Shown here in pieces: positions 44,664 through 55,530 of a DNA stretch of 64,000 bases. The notes beneath the pieces were generated by a model, which was not told the DNA's origin, ran no database searches, and saw only the letters and a list, made by a program, of their open reading frames with translations. Positions within the stretch are counted from its first letter, which is position 1. Each line of letters opens with the position of its first letter. Origin of the DNA: Albifimbria verrucaria (taxonomy: Eukaryota > Ascomycota > Sordariomycetes > Hypocreales > Stachybotryaceae); assembly GCA_020081605.1 (NCBI GenBank), contig JAHREC010000015.1, positions 124,001 through 188,000 of the forward strand, in the 5' to 3' direction. The position numbers and the translations under genes were made by a program.

Positions 44664-46334
44664 ATGGCACAATCGTCTGTCTGGAAGTACACCTTCATAA
44701 GGACATCCATATTCTTCCTGCACCTGGTGGCACCCTCAGCATATTCTATTCGCTAGTCAGCTCGCTAGTCGACCTTCCGATCCGTATCCCCGCATACTCG
44801 AAGTATGGCTCGTTCTCGAGACGGTATTCTACTGTGCTGTCTATCTCCCGCGCAACGCCTACCTCCAGAGGGTCGCGACTCATCCCACAACTGCGTCCCG
44901 CGAAGATCGCCGGAAGCTGTTCTGGCGCTGCCACAGAAACATCCCAGATCCGGACCAGTACTTGCAGAAATGGTTCCGAAATGCGCCACCTGCGGAAATC
45001 AAGCGGGAAAACGTCAAGGACTTCTTCCGATGGGCGTTCTTGAACACTGGAGATTCTGACCCGGCACACGACGAGGAGCTGGAGGAGTACCTTGGAGAAA
45101 TGGAGAAGCTTCTAGGGAGGAAGCTGGAACCCGGGCACGGCAACGCTCAGTGCCTTAGATTGACGCTTGATAAGGTCGAGATGTTACACCGCAGTTTGAC
45201 TTGGTATCTGGTGAGTTTCCAGAGCAAGATACGCATGGGCTTATTCCTTAGTAGTAAGAGTCAGGTTCCTAACTTCATGCTATAGTGTGTGTTTGTCGTT
45301 GATACTATAGCGTCCGCCTATATGCACTACCACTCCTTCGACTTCTACCGCACATCGTTTCTCGCTATTTTTCCTTTGCGTCCTCTCACTCTCTTATCAA
45401 CGTATCACTCCCTGCGAAAACCCTCACGTACTGGTACCGGCCGCATACGTCTACAACGAAACTCCCCATTCTGTTCATCCACGGCATCGGCATTGGACTC
45501 TACCCATATATCAATTTCTTGGGCGATCTTAGTGCCGCGGATGCCAAGGATCCGTCGGACGGGCAGGTGGGGATCATTGCCATAGAGATCATGCCTATAA
45601 GCTCCAGGATTACAGCCGAGGCACTGTTGAAAGATGAGATGTGCGAGGAGATTAATCGTATATTAAAAGCACATGGGTGGAGTAGGATTGTCCTCGTATC
45701 ACACTCGTGGGTACCCTATACCTTTCTCTCGATTTATGTCTAGTCCTTGCCCTCTACTAATTTCTGCCCTTATGAAGGTATGGAAGCGTGCTTGCTGCGC
45801 ATCTCCTTCACACTCCACAGACTGCGCAGAAGATTGGACCAGTTGTGTTTGTTGATCCGGTATCTTTCCTGCTACATCTCCCTGATGTAGCATATAACTT
45901 TGTAAAATCTTCCCTATATCCTTAATCGCAATCCCAACTAACCCTCTCAACACTTAGATCTGTCGGAAGCCAGCCCGGGCTAATGAACACCTCCTCTCTT
46001 ACTTCGGTTCTAAGGACATGGGCATTTCTCACACGTTATTCCGCCGCTTCTTCTGGACTGATAACGTCTTGTGGAAGGAAGACATACAGGACCATCGCGT
46101 GAGTGTTGTATTAGCTGGCAGGGACATAGTAATTGACACGAAAACAATTGGGGCGTACTTGACAGGGGCAGATGATTGGATATTGGAAACTAGTCACTGG
46201 GAAGATGGAATATGGAAGGGCAATGGGCTGGACGTGGTATGGTTTCAAGACTTGGATCACGGACAAGTTTTTGATATAAGAAGTAGGAGAGGAGGTTGGT
46301 GGATATTGTCAGGAGGTTCTGTATTGAAGGATAA
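44664..46334 (+). pseudogene. Alpha/beta-hydrolase, membrane-anchored fungal family, frameshifted
   Basis: Start ATG at 44664 gives a hydrophobic anchor, WKYTFIRTSIFFLHLVAPS. After a frame change near 44755 the sequence reads TVFYCAVYLPRNAYLQRV, KLFWRCHRNIPDPDQYLQKW and IKRENVKDFFRWAFLNTGD. Introns: 45211-45285 (75 bp), 45707-45777 (71 bp, CTAAT branch) and 45902-45957 (56 bp). The second intron splits the codon of the nucleophile: LVSHS + YGSVLAAHLL rebuilds the S-H-S-Y-G elbow. The oxyanion-side segment LPILFIHGIGIGLYPYINFL precedes it. The last exon has ISHTLFRRFFW, LWKEDI and DLDHGQVFD with the likely catalytic His, ending RRFCIEG after a further frame change near 46285. Another change lies near 45425. 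All splice sites and catalytic motifs are kept, so the breaks look recent. The substrate is unknown. Confidence 0.75.
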
Positions 46335-47108
46335 CTGCGCTACCAGTGCTAGGGGCCCGATGAAACATGTTCACGCCGCTAATTTGCAACAGGGGTGGGC
46401 TCAACGAGATGGATAGCACATGAGATAGGATGTATAAAATGGCATTAAACAATAACTGGAAACGATACAGATCGCTAGAGAGCCGAGCTTGGACACCCTT
46501 GTATTGAACCCTTGGTTCAATCATCATCATACTCCTCCTAATTGCTCAGCGGGTAACGAGTAAGTGATTGCTGTTGGCCCACGTGTAATGATGGCCGTGG
46601 AAATTAACTTTGTGGACAGGCATGTGCCGACATTGCCATCTCTCAATACTAGCAACATGGCAATTCAGTATCAGATGAATGTGTAAGCTCCTTGCCACAA
46701 AAAAAAAAAAAACCCCAAAAAACCCCAAAGTTCACGCCGGCGTTCACTTTGCTGGCTACTCAGTCTAGCCTCAAACAGCGCCTCGACTCTATGGAGGCAA
46801 CCATGGCAATGTTACTGTCAAACGTGGCCAATTCAGAGTAAAAACAACTCTCCGGAAAACCTTCGGATTGCCTGGGGCATGGACGTTAGAAAGAGTGACT
46901 GTGAGAGCCAAAAGGGGGCACGGAGGTCTAGATACCAATTACTGGAGAGTGAACGTCTTACCAAAAGAGTAACGTACATCACAAGCGAGCGACACAGAAA
47001 TCCCAATCTCTAAGATAGGAACTTCAATAAAAACACAACAGACTATTTGATCATTTAGAACTAACTGCTATACTCCTCTCCAGAAGCTGGAATATCTACC
47101 TTGCATGT
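46335..47108. other. Spacer with an A/C simple tract
   Basis: Near 46698-46728 is a run of A followed by ACCCCAAAAAACCCC-like sequence. No gene. Confidence 0.5.
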
Positions 47109-48470
47109 TCTTGCATTATGCCCGGGCTTGCCGCATACACCACAGCGCCTTTCCCTTCGGTTGCGCTGACCTTCCTTGACCACCTCTCCTCGACGATTCG
47201 GCCGCTATCTGCATATTCACATCCGTTTGATCAATTGACGCCTAACCTTCCTCTACAGTCATCGTCCCTCCATTGCGTAGGCGTTTCTTTTTTCCCTGCC
47301 GCGCCGGCTTAGTATCTCATTTGCCTCTCGAAAATCCCGGACCTCAGCCCTCAATATTGTCATCTCATGCATTGTTCCCTTCAAACCTTTGGTCATTGAC
47401 TTCAAAGCCTCGATAATTGATGCCGGAGAGCTACTATGATGTCTCTCAATTCGTCTCTTTGGATATTCAGAATGAGATTCGGTTTCCCTGATTGTCTTTG
47501 GCGTCTTTAAAGTCCAACGGGTCGGAAGCTCCGGCTCACCTAAAGGAGGCGTTGGAGTTCGTAATTGGATATCAAGCTTCGGAATCACAGGGCTCGCATC
47601 AAGAGGAACAAGCCCGGCCCCTCCAAAGCCTCCATGGATGTTATCATTTGTCATGGTGGCTTGATGTGCGGCGTGGAAGGCAGGTAAGAACTCAGTCTTT
47701 GAGCTATGTGTAATAGAGCATTTGATCAACTACTCTATTTCTCGACCATAAGCTTGTTGTAGCGGCCCAAAGCAACCCATATCAAGCGGCTGGAGTAGAT
47801 GAGATGGGTGACGTGGCATACAAAGCGTAATGATATTATTCTGCTTGCAGTAATCCTCAAAGAGGACCGAGTGGTGGCTTTCATGCCCGTCAAGGATCAG
47901 AAGATGATAGGCACCATTTGATCTTTTCATTGTATGCCGATTGAAGTACTTTAGCCACTCGAGGCCCGTCTCGTTATCGGTCCAGCGATTCTTAGTGGTT
48001 GCAATAGCCCAGTTGCCCGGGAGGTTGCTTTCTCGATACCAACTGGAGAGATGATATTGGCCCGCAACAATGATGAACGGCAGCAGCGCCCAGCCTTCTG
48101 CATTAATCGATTGAATCGCTGTGACCCACTCACGGTTTCCGGGCTGAACCCTTTTAGGATTTGCACGCCTTTCTGTGCCCGTAACAACCATACCGCTCGC
48201 AATAACGCCCATCATAAAGCCTGTCTCATCAAAGTTATACCAATCATTTGATTTTATGCCGTACTTCGCAACTGGGTTCTCTATAAGCTCAAGCCACGCG
48301 TTTACTGCGACTGGGCCTTCGCATTTAGCTCTCTGATAGTCATGTCTGCGAAAGAAACATATCGTAAGCTGTGGTTGCCGCCTGACGAAGTTTGAAGCCC
48401 AGTGTTGCCCAACAGAAGGCGCATCGCGGTCGGCAAGCAGTCGATTCACCATTTCTTCAACACTACAAAT
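47109..48470 (-). mobile_element. Fot1/pogo-type transposase, 5' truncated, one internal stop
   Basis: The DDE endonuclease block (48452-47730) has GQHWASNFVRRQPQL, NDWYNFDETGFMMGVI with the first Asp, YHLLILDGHESHH with the second and LQPLDMGCFGPLQQAYGREI with the third. A TAG at 47730-47732 interrupts; the same frame continues SITHSSKTEFLPAFHAAHQA and GGFGGAGLVPLDASPVI to 47259. After a further shift the CCHC knuckle CGVCGKPGHNARTCK lies at about 47110-47155, as in many fungal pogo elements. The N-terminal helix-turn-helix (CENP-B type) part is missing apart from a few residues, so this copy cannot move by itself. Terminal repeats were not found. Confidence 0.8.
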
Positions 48471-48717
48471 CCGGGGAAAGCCCTACTGCACCAGACCTAC
48501 ATTCACTTGAGTAGAGTTATTTTTCTGCCCCATAATATAGGGGTAGAGTTTATTGTTTTAGCAGGGGTCCGGTGATTTAGTCACTGAACAAAACGCGTCT
48601 CACGTTGCAGGGATAGACAGACGTGTAAAGGGGCGAAGAGGATCATGGATCCTGAGATTTGGTTGCATTATGAATCTGCATAAAAAGCCGTAATCAGAAT
48701 ATGAGTGCTCTGTAGGC
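48471..48717. other. Spacer between transposase and OrsD remnant
   Basis: May contain the truncated 5' end of the pogo element. No terminal repeat was recognised. Confidence 0.35.
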
Positions 48718-49250
48718 ATGGAGCCTTTTGTATATAACGCAAGATACCGGGTTGTTATCTGCAAGACCTGTGGCTTTGCTTGTGTCTCCAATGAGGTGCC
48801 TACTCATCTGCGTAACAGACACCGGGGCTCCCAAGTGGAAAAAGAAAAGCCATCGCCGAGTTAATCGCGAAGATACCCGATATTCGCCGCGACCAAAACG
48901 ATCTCATGGACTTTCAATTCCCACCGCCAGATGCGCCCCTATCCCGTACCTAGCACTGCCACAGACAGACGGGACCAAGTGTCCCAAATGTGAATCGAAC
49001 TCACGATACACTGACATGTACAATGATGGATTCGTGGAATTCAGTCGACTAGACATACGTAAAAACACGAGCGCCTGGGAAACAGAAAGGAAAGCCTGCA
49101 GCCAACTATTTTCCCCACAAGGACGTTCACCATCCTTGCTCCATTGCACCCCTGTTTTCTCGGGACGTGCTTCTTCGATGAGAACAATAACACTGTGCCA
49201 ACTGGGGTTATGGTTAATGGGGTATCTGCCACTATTTGAGCAGTAGCTGT
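48718..49250 (+). pseudogene. OrsD zinc-finger domain remnant, third copy
   Basis: From the ATG at 48718: MEPFVYNARYRVVICKTCGF then ACVSNEVPTHLRNRH, a clear first OrsD finger. A frame change near 48845 gives AELIAKIPDIRRDQNDLMDF, and another gives LALPQTDGTKCPKCESNSRY, the start of the second finger. Its His part and the following CQRFF-like motif are hardly readable. It then ends. Only the N-terminal domain exists here. Confidence 0.55.
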
Positions 49251-49770
49251 GCCTCCGCGAGTTTCATGATAAACTCGGTCCTTGCACGACCACATGGGTT
49301 GCTCTTAAGTGAGTCAATTTCCTCTTGACTAACGTTAGCTTGGTCATTTTTCGACTTTGCGATGGCTCTTCGTATATTATCGTGGTCAGTGATTCTGTGG
49401 TGAATGTATTTCAATTGGATGCGATCCCATCTCAGATTATGTATTGTCTGGTGTCTACTATCCGCTACGACTTTCCGCTGTTTGCGACAACTTGTCTTGG
49501 GACTACTTCCGTTTGCGTGATGAATTGTTTGCTTAAGCACATTATGCTAGCGTGTGACTAGGAGTGCTAAGGCTATGGATTTTCCATACATCCTCTCATA
49601 CAGTTTGTGCGAGCCAGCCGTTTTCAGACACATAGTTAGATATCGAACATGAAATATGCAAAACCTTAAATCATGCGCTTCACAAAGCCGAGACCACAAA
49701 AACCGCTTTAATCGCATCGCGAGCACTTCTCATTTGCCACTCATAACGATCAACTAAGCGACGCGCAGTC
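49251..49770. other. Spacer
   Basis: Short frames only; nothing recognised. Confidence 0.4.
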
Positions 49771-50536
49771 ATGTCGCCATCAGAAGCTCGCTACTTAATG
49801 ATGCTCAGGCGATATGCAGCAGAGCTGGGAGTCAACAAAGCAACGGTCGACTTTGCTGTGGCACTAGCCAATGGTTCAAGTGATCTTCTGGTTGTTCTTC
49901 TCGAGCCCCTAGAATATTTTGAACCAACGACTCTGGAGCAAGGGTTGCAGTTTCTCATGCTTTGACCGAGGTGGACCGCCTACTTCGTTTTCATCCAAGG
50001 CAAACAAGGAATATCTCAAACACCATTGTACTCGATGTGAGGATGTTCCTTAGTGCAAGAGTGCGGTCGGCAACAGCAAGACATGAGATGCGCGCCAAAG
50101 ACGAGCGTTCATTCGCAGTGTTCGAGCAAATCGTACGCGAGATACGCCCAAAGTGATCATCACTTGTCAGTGCGGTACTTCAAACGCCGCGAATTCATTT
50201 GTTAGGCAATTATCGTCAAAGCTACCACCACCTGCTGATCAGACATTCATTTCTCTAGGTGGAAGGCATGTTCCTGTGTACAAAGCCTTCCACCCAAGTG
50301 TGTATAAGCCAGGGCATATTGGGCAATGGGCTGGGTCGGGTAAGAGAAAGCTGACGGAGTGTTCGCAAGTACTTCAAAGTTTACTAGGGCTGATCTTCCT
50401 AGTAAATAATGCCCCGCGTCGGTTGGCAACCGACGAATTCATTTTCGTGGTAAATGAGAGGGACGCTAGCAAGACATGGGGCAACCGACGATCTAATTCT
50501 GGGGTAACCGATGAACTACAGTTTAATCCGCAATAG
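49771..50536 (+). pseudogene. Possible uracil-DNA-glycosylase-like protein in three overlapping frames
   Basis: Three frames follow each other with 4-bp overlaps: 49771-49965, 49962-50156 and 50153-50536. Read together they make one sensible protein of about 250 residues: LEPLEYFEPTTLEQGLQFLM, then ISNTIVLDVRMFLSARVRSA, DERSFAVFEQIVREIRPK, VIITCQCGTSNAANSFVRQL and YKAFHPSVYKPGHIGQW. A C-terminal strand of the type P-x-V-I-x-x-C, followed by H-P-S, resembles the last part of the uracil-DNA-glycosylase superfamily, and similar hypothetical proteins are frequent in ascomycetes. The first catalytic motif is not seen, so the assignment is weak. The gene is broken by two one-base changes unless it is read otherwise. 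Confidence 0.35.
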
Positions 50537-50860
50537 ACAATGTAATAAGCGAGAAAAAAATAGTAAGTTCGTAGATTAAAATACCAGGGTCACGGTAAGG
50601 ATATCATTTCTATCCTGGAATCATTGCAATGACTATAAAATGACCACCACCACCCATACCCTCTGTCTTTGACGCTCTTTTGCCAACAGGGGTGGCCTGC
50701 AAGGAACGTCCAATCAGGGACTTTCCTGACTGCCATGTAAAGGCATGGCGGTCGCACTTATTCAAACAACTAGCATTGGGCTGAGAAGTTGAGCATGAGA
50801 AGAGAAGAGTTTCCGATTTCTTCGGTTTGTGCATTTACTCGTGCCTAAATATGAGAATAC
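50537..50860. other. Spacer
   Basis: No gene recognised. Confidence 0.4.
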
Positions 50861-51685
50861 ACGCTTTAGTACTTTATCTACGTAAATGACCTACGCCCTC
50901 TTGTTGTAAGTCATGCAAGTACATGGTTACATGCCATAGAATCCAGGCACATTTGCACGCTATACCACACAGCCTTGCGAAGAATGAGATCGATAAAGTC
51001 AAGTTATGGGCTGAAACGCTCGATCTTTTCAATAGCAACCATGAGATATTGACCATACAACACATCCCGGATAATAGTCTGCCAATAGAATCACTCGGCA
51101 TGCCCAAGAGTGGAGGGTTTCGATGTACCTTTACCGCAGACTGCCGGACTATAAGCGCGAACACCAGACGAAGGAACGAGCATCTTTGGAAAGTGCATCA
51201 CGTTGAATTGGGCCAAAAGCCTGGTCCACGGAGCACCGAGTCTGTTCAAACGGATGTGGTGTCCACCAATTGGAGAAGTGGGGTGTTCTATCAGCAGCTT
51301 TTTGCCAAGGGCCCGCGCAGGAGTATTTCGAAGTCGGAAGAGGCCATTACCTGGCGAGTCTTGAGCATGTCCGGGCAAACATGATTACTGCCGTCGAACA
51401 GGCCACGCAAGCATTTCAGTCAAAATGTAAAGAGGCTTGAAGAAAGAGAGAGGCTATCGAGGAGATGGGTGACTTGGCTGCACCCAACTCATGGCTTCGT
51501 CGACTAGGATCAACGACTCACTTGAGAGATTCCAGTGATAAGGAGCAGTATCTAAGGGAACTGATATCGTCGAAATACACACTGAATCGAGAAGACAGGG
51601 CTGCCGATGACGATTCCGAGCTCAGGGATATACACGCGGCTGTCAGACGTCTTCTCGCTCTACGAGAGGAACTGCCGTAGCAGCG
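50861..51685 (+). pseudogene. OrsD zinc-finger protein remnant, fourth copy
   Basis: In the plus strand: CKSCKYMVTCHRIQAHLHAI (first finger) and WAETLDLFNS, then IESLGMPKSGGFRCTFTADC and RRRNEHLWKVHHVEL (second finger with its His), WRSGVFYQQLF and, further on, TAVEQATQAFQSKCKEA. After a stop (TGA at about 51438) come LAAPNSWLRRLGSTTHLRDS and ADDDSELRDIHAAVRRLLAL. The order agrees with the OrsD family, where the helical segment NPWLRR...HL follows the fingers. One frame change near 50905 and the TGA break it. It ends near 51680 without helicase or recombinase part. Confidence 0.6.
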
Positions 51686-53097
51686 ATGGAGATTGTCCAC
51701 TCGTCTCTGCACCTTACAGTCTTGCGGCGACCCAGCTGGGAAATTACAATCGACAGTACAACCACTTTGGTTCCAGGACAATAACAAACATTGGTGGGCA
51801 CTCTTTTCGGGCAAACGGTGATCAGGCTTTTGTATTGATCTAGCAAGAGGAAGGCGCCCAATGGACTCATGATAGTGATAACAATTATAATTTTCATGTC
51901 CACAGCTATGGGATTATTCACAAGGACTATGAACCGCCAAATAATAGTATTTTTTGAATCTCATTTCACATTTTCTGTCCTGGCCTCATCATCGGTTTGA
52001 TTGACTTGGGTATGATTTGTCTCACAAGGCGAGAATATATCCTTATCCCGGCGACTCTATGTCTTTTACTGCCCATCTTTTACTTCCCAGCGAGGAGAAT
52101 AGGAACCAGCATCCGTAAATATTGACGCAGCCGGCGTTTCTGGGTTGTATGCTATGTTGGATATCTTGGCAGTTCCCGTGAAATTGTTCCCTCAAGACTA
52201 GCTCGTGCGAATTGGGTAGGTCAACATTGGGAAGACTCCATATGGCTCTGAGTCCCAATAAGCTCTAGAGTACTTGCGAACACTCGATTCATTCTTGCCT
52301 ATCCGCCCCCGTCCGGTGCCCAACGTGCATCGGGTTAAATGTAAGGTTCTACACACAGTAACATCCCGGCTGTCGAGAGAGATGTATATATGATTGACAC
52401 ATACTTATAGATCTGACGGCAACTGCTTAGTCAATCCATTGAGTCACATTTCGTGAAAAACGGTAGTAGACAAGCCCGTGCTGTAGGGTAGGCATGTTGA
52501 TGCACAAGAAATACAAGTTGACACGGATAGCATCCACTAGCGACAGCCGCCTTTCTAACTGTGTGACAGGGATAGTATCTATGACAAGGATGCCGTCCAT
52601 TGGTGATGCGTGCTTTCATAAGCATGCTTGAATTGCACTCATCCTGTGCTGGACAGGATTTTCAGGCTTGCAACTCCGGTAAAAAACGCCAGCCCGCTGG
52701 AAAAATGCGATAAATAATCCACACATATAAATAACGATGTTCATTTGCTTTTGATACTGGTTGCATCATTCCCGGACGTTAGGGGTTGTTGTGCTGGCGG
52801 TTAGGCCGACCAACATTCAATCTGAATTTCACCAAGTCCCATGCGACACAAATACGACCCTCGCCTGGGGACAGGTCTGATAACCCAAGTCTCCACGCCA
52901 TACATTTCCAGCCCATTCTCTACATTCCAACCAATCTCAACCCTATGTACCTTTTTCCATTTTTCACCGAAAAAGTCTCATCTCATCATCAGCGCGGATC
53001 GTAACAGAAAAGCACTGGGTTATCATGTCTAGCTTTCCTTAAAAGAGAAGTTAAGGTTAACTAATCGAATCCAAAGCTAAATATCCTATTAGGTGGT
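51686..53097. other. No supported gene
   Basis: Short frames without homology at 52043-52258, 52431-52625 and 52786-53032. Confidence 0.45.
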
Positions 53098-53649
53098 TTA
53101 ATAATTTAGGCTAAGAGCTTTCCAACCACAGCACCGTATATCCGCTACAATCTGGTATACTTCAACCTCCTGGACGTCTTCCTCCGTATCGATACACAAC
53201 TCAAACCACTTCCTATGTCTCGGACTGGTGAACTGGGGTGCTGGGACTATAGACTCTGCAAACGGAATCTGAATTGGTGGCCCCGCTGCACCACGGGTTT
53301 CTTGTGCGACCGGCAACTCCAGGACTGACTTTATGCCAATAATTATATAAGCATAATCTTGACTGTTTATCAGCCGATATATTTGTCTTTTCTGGTTTTT
53401 CCGAACCTGGTCAAAAATTGATAGGATATTTTCGAGCTGTCGTAAAATAGTGTATCGTCTTATGTTTCGTCTTTCTGTTTCCTCATCCGTAATCGTAACT
53501 TGGGCCTTAATGTCGCCACTGGTGGCAGGATTTAAATGATTCAGGTGAATGTTCCGAGGGTCCCCAATACAGCAGCCTAATTTTTCCAATACTATAGCCT
53601 TATCCAAGGGACCCGTAACCGGGGTGAATGTTGATCGTAAATATGCCAT
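53098..53649 (-). CDS. Hypothetical protein, 183 residues
   Basis: A continuous frame with a plausible start (ATG at 53649) in AT-rich surroundings. Features: a middle region rich in charged residues, ETERRNIRRYTILRQLENIL, likely helical, and a C-terminal part with FELCIDTEEDVQEVEVYQIV. There is no signal peptide, transmembrane segment or known motif. I do not recognise the family. It may be an exon of a larger gene. Confidence 0.4.
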   Translation of the reverse strand: MAYLRSTFTPVTGPLDKAIVLEKLGCCIGDPRNIHLNHLNPATSGDIKAQVTITDEETERRNIRRYTILRQLENILSIFDQVRKNQKRQIYRLINSQDYAYIIIGIKSVLELPVAQETRGAAGPPIQIPFAESIVPAPQFTSPRHRKWFELCIDTEEDVQEVEVYQIVADIRCCGWKALSLNY

Positions 53650-54164
53650 ACTTTTTGAAAATTGAGAGTTCCTAGGACAAATTCAGTGGCCTCCAAGTCT
53701 TGACAGTCTTCTGGGTTGTTGGGTTTTAATTGTTTTTTAGCATTAGATTTCACCTAAGATCGGTGTCCTACAAACCCTTAAGCAAGACAGGACCTCCTCA
53801 GGATTTTACTGACAGAAAGAAAAAACTTAAAAACTTAGGGTCTTTAGGTCGTAGGCTTCATAGTTTGAGCCACATTTCAATTTAGTTGCAACATGTTACA
53901 CCGTGTCCTTTTACCCTTTTTTGCCGATGTATCAAACGCATGATGATAAGTAGACCAAACGTTTATTAGAGGAACTCAAATTAAGCTAAGGCCTGCATCT
54001 TGTTTAGGACATGCCCTACTACTATATAAAAATTCTCGACTCATCCCAACTAACGCACATCCCACAGTTATGTGACTCAATACAGGCACTCGCAATGAGC
54101 GCGTGGCTAGTAACTCTCATATAACTTTCCTAATACACTTCTGAGATAAGCAGAAATTTGTATA
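53650..54164. other. AT-rich spacer
   Basis: No gene recognised. Confidence 0.5.
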
Positions 54165-54420
54165 TCTCGTTGAGTGTGCGAAGGCTCCAAATATGTAACG
54201 GACATGGATCTCATCCAAATAGAACGGCGGAAAAACTAGTGATATTAGTCACCGAGTATTTAGCTGATAATAGAAGTTGCAGTATTTAGTAAGTTTACGA
54301 AGATCTACATAATATGTCTAGCATCGATAGGGCGATGTTGAGTTACTTTATGTACCGATGTGTTGACTAAGACGTTGTGGGGGCTGGTACGGTGTTGGAG
54401 CCTTCGCAAACTCAATGAGA
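54165..54420. mobile_element. MITE-2, complete but diverged copy
   Basis: Left end begins TCTCGTTGAGTGTGCGAAGG; right end finishes GCCTTCGCAAACTCAATGAGA, its near inverse. The inside contains ACGAAGATCTACATAATATG and TTACTTTATGTACCGATG as in the other copies. Length 256 bp against 254 bp for the copy at 37347. Confidence 0.8.
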
Positions 54421-55530
54421 TTAGGTTACCGGTACTACATTCTAGCGCGCAGCCTTTGAGTGCGCAATTCCTGAGTCTATCCTACCTTCAATTGCCAAGT
54501 GCCATCAAATGTCAGCTGCCCCCGTCAAAATCTACTGATCCATACTAGCCCCACGTTCCAACGGATAGGGTTCCATTTTGCGACAGTGGCAAATGCCCAA
54601 CCCAAGTCCCAGTGTCCCTGATTCGCAGGTATCTCCAACTGCATCTGAAAATTCGCAAGCCCTTTCAAAATCCACGACAGTAATATACACCGACTCAGAG
54701 ACTCAATGCGTCCTAGAAGAAATAGCAAATAGGGTCATCCGATCCTGCACCCATAGCTATTTCCATAAATCTCTGAGGTATGTACAGTAACACGCTATGG
54801 AAGGCGGACGCCATGATATAGCCACATTTGGCCCTGAAGGTAGATGCCTCGAACTCGGCCCTTGCTTTTGTTAGTGTGGTTAATAGACTTGAAATAGGAC
54901 CATACTAAATCATTTAAGGTTTATAGACTTTTGGGTTCATGGTCTGTATGGTACCACTTGCTTTACTAGGAGGAAATGAGGCATGGGATGTATTTCCACC
55001 ACCTTGCAGTTTACCAATTCTTTTTCTCAGCTTTGGCAAGTTCAGTTGTAAACTTTCCCTGAAATGGAGTGTAACTCTGTTACGATTAGTGATAGTCAAA
55101 TGAAGTAACCTAGCCAGCCTCCTAGCTAGTCTTTCAGTACAGAAAAGATCCAGTTATTCTCTAGCATCTATGGGATTTTAACCTTCGCCTTTATCTCACC
55201 ATGCACGGTCATTTAATCTATCACGCCATGGACTTCCAACTTATCACGCCATAGACTTTCAGCTCATCACCCTATAATCTCCCAACTTATCACACTATAA
55301 TCAGAGAATTTGAGCTAATGGACTGAATGCTATCTTGTAGGTTATGCTAACAGTGTCTTGCATACTCAAGTGTAGACCACTACATAGCTGGTATATCGAG
55401 CTGTCACTAAGCATTAGAATGAGGTCACTAGTCCACCTAGCCGCCTTACTCAAGATAAATAGGGGTTGACTGTATCTTCAAGTGACTTGATGAGAAGTTT
55501 CGTATATCATTTCTTTCTGAAAACATACCG
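54421..55530. other. No supported gene
   Basis: Near 55220-55300 a 20-25-bp motif (A/C-T-TATCACGCCATAGACTTTC-like) is repeated about four times. No coding region. Confidence 0.45.

Noticed and set aside
50416..50440. Short palindrome CGTCGGTT-GGC-AACCGACG
   Set aside because: Too short and single to call a regulatory site.
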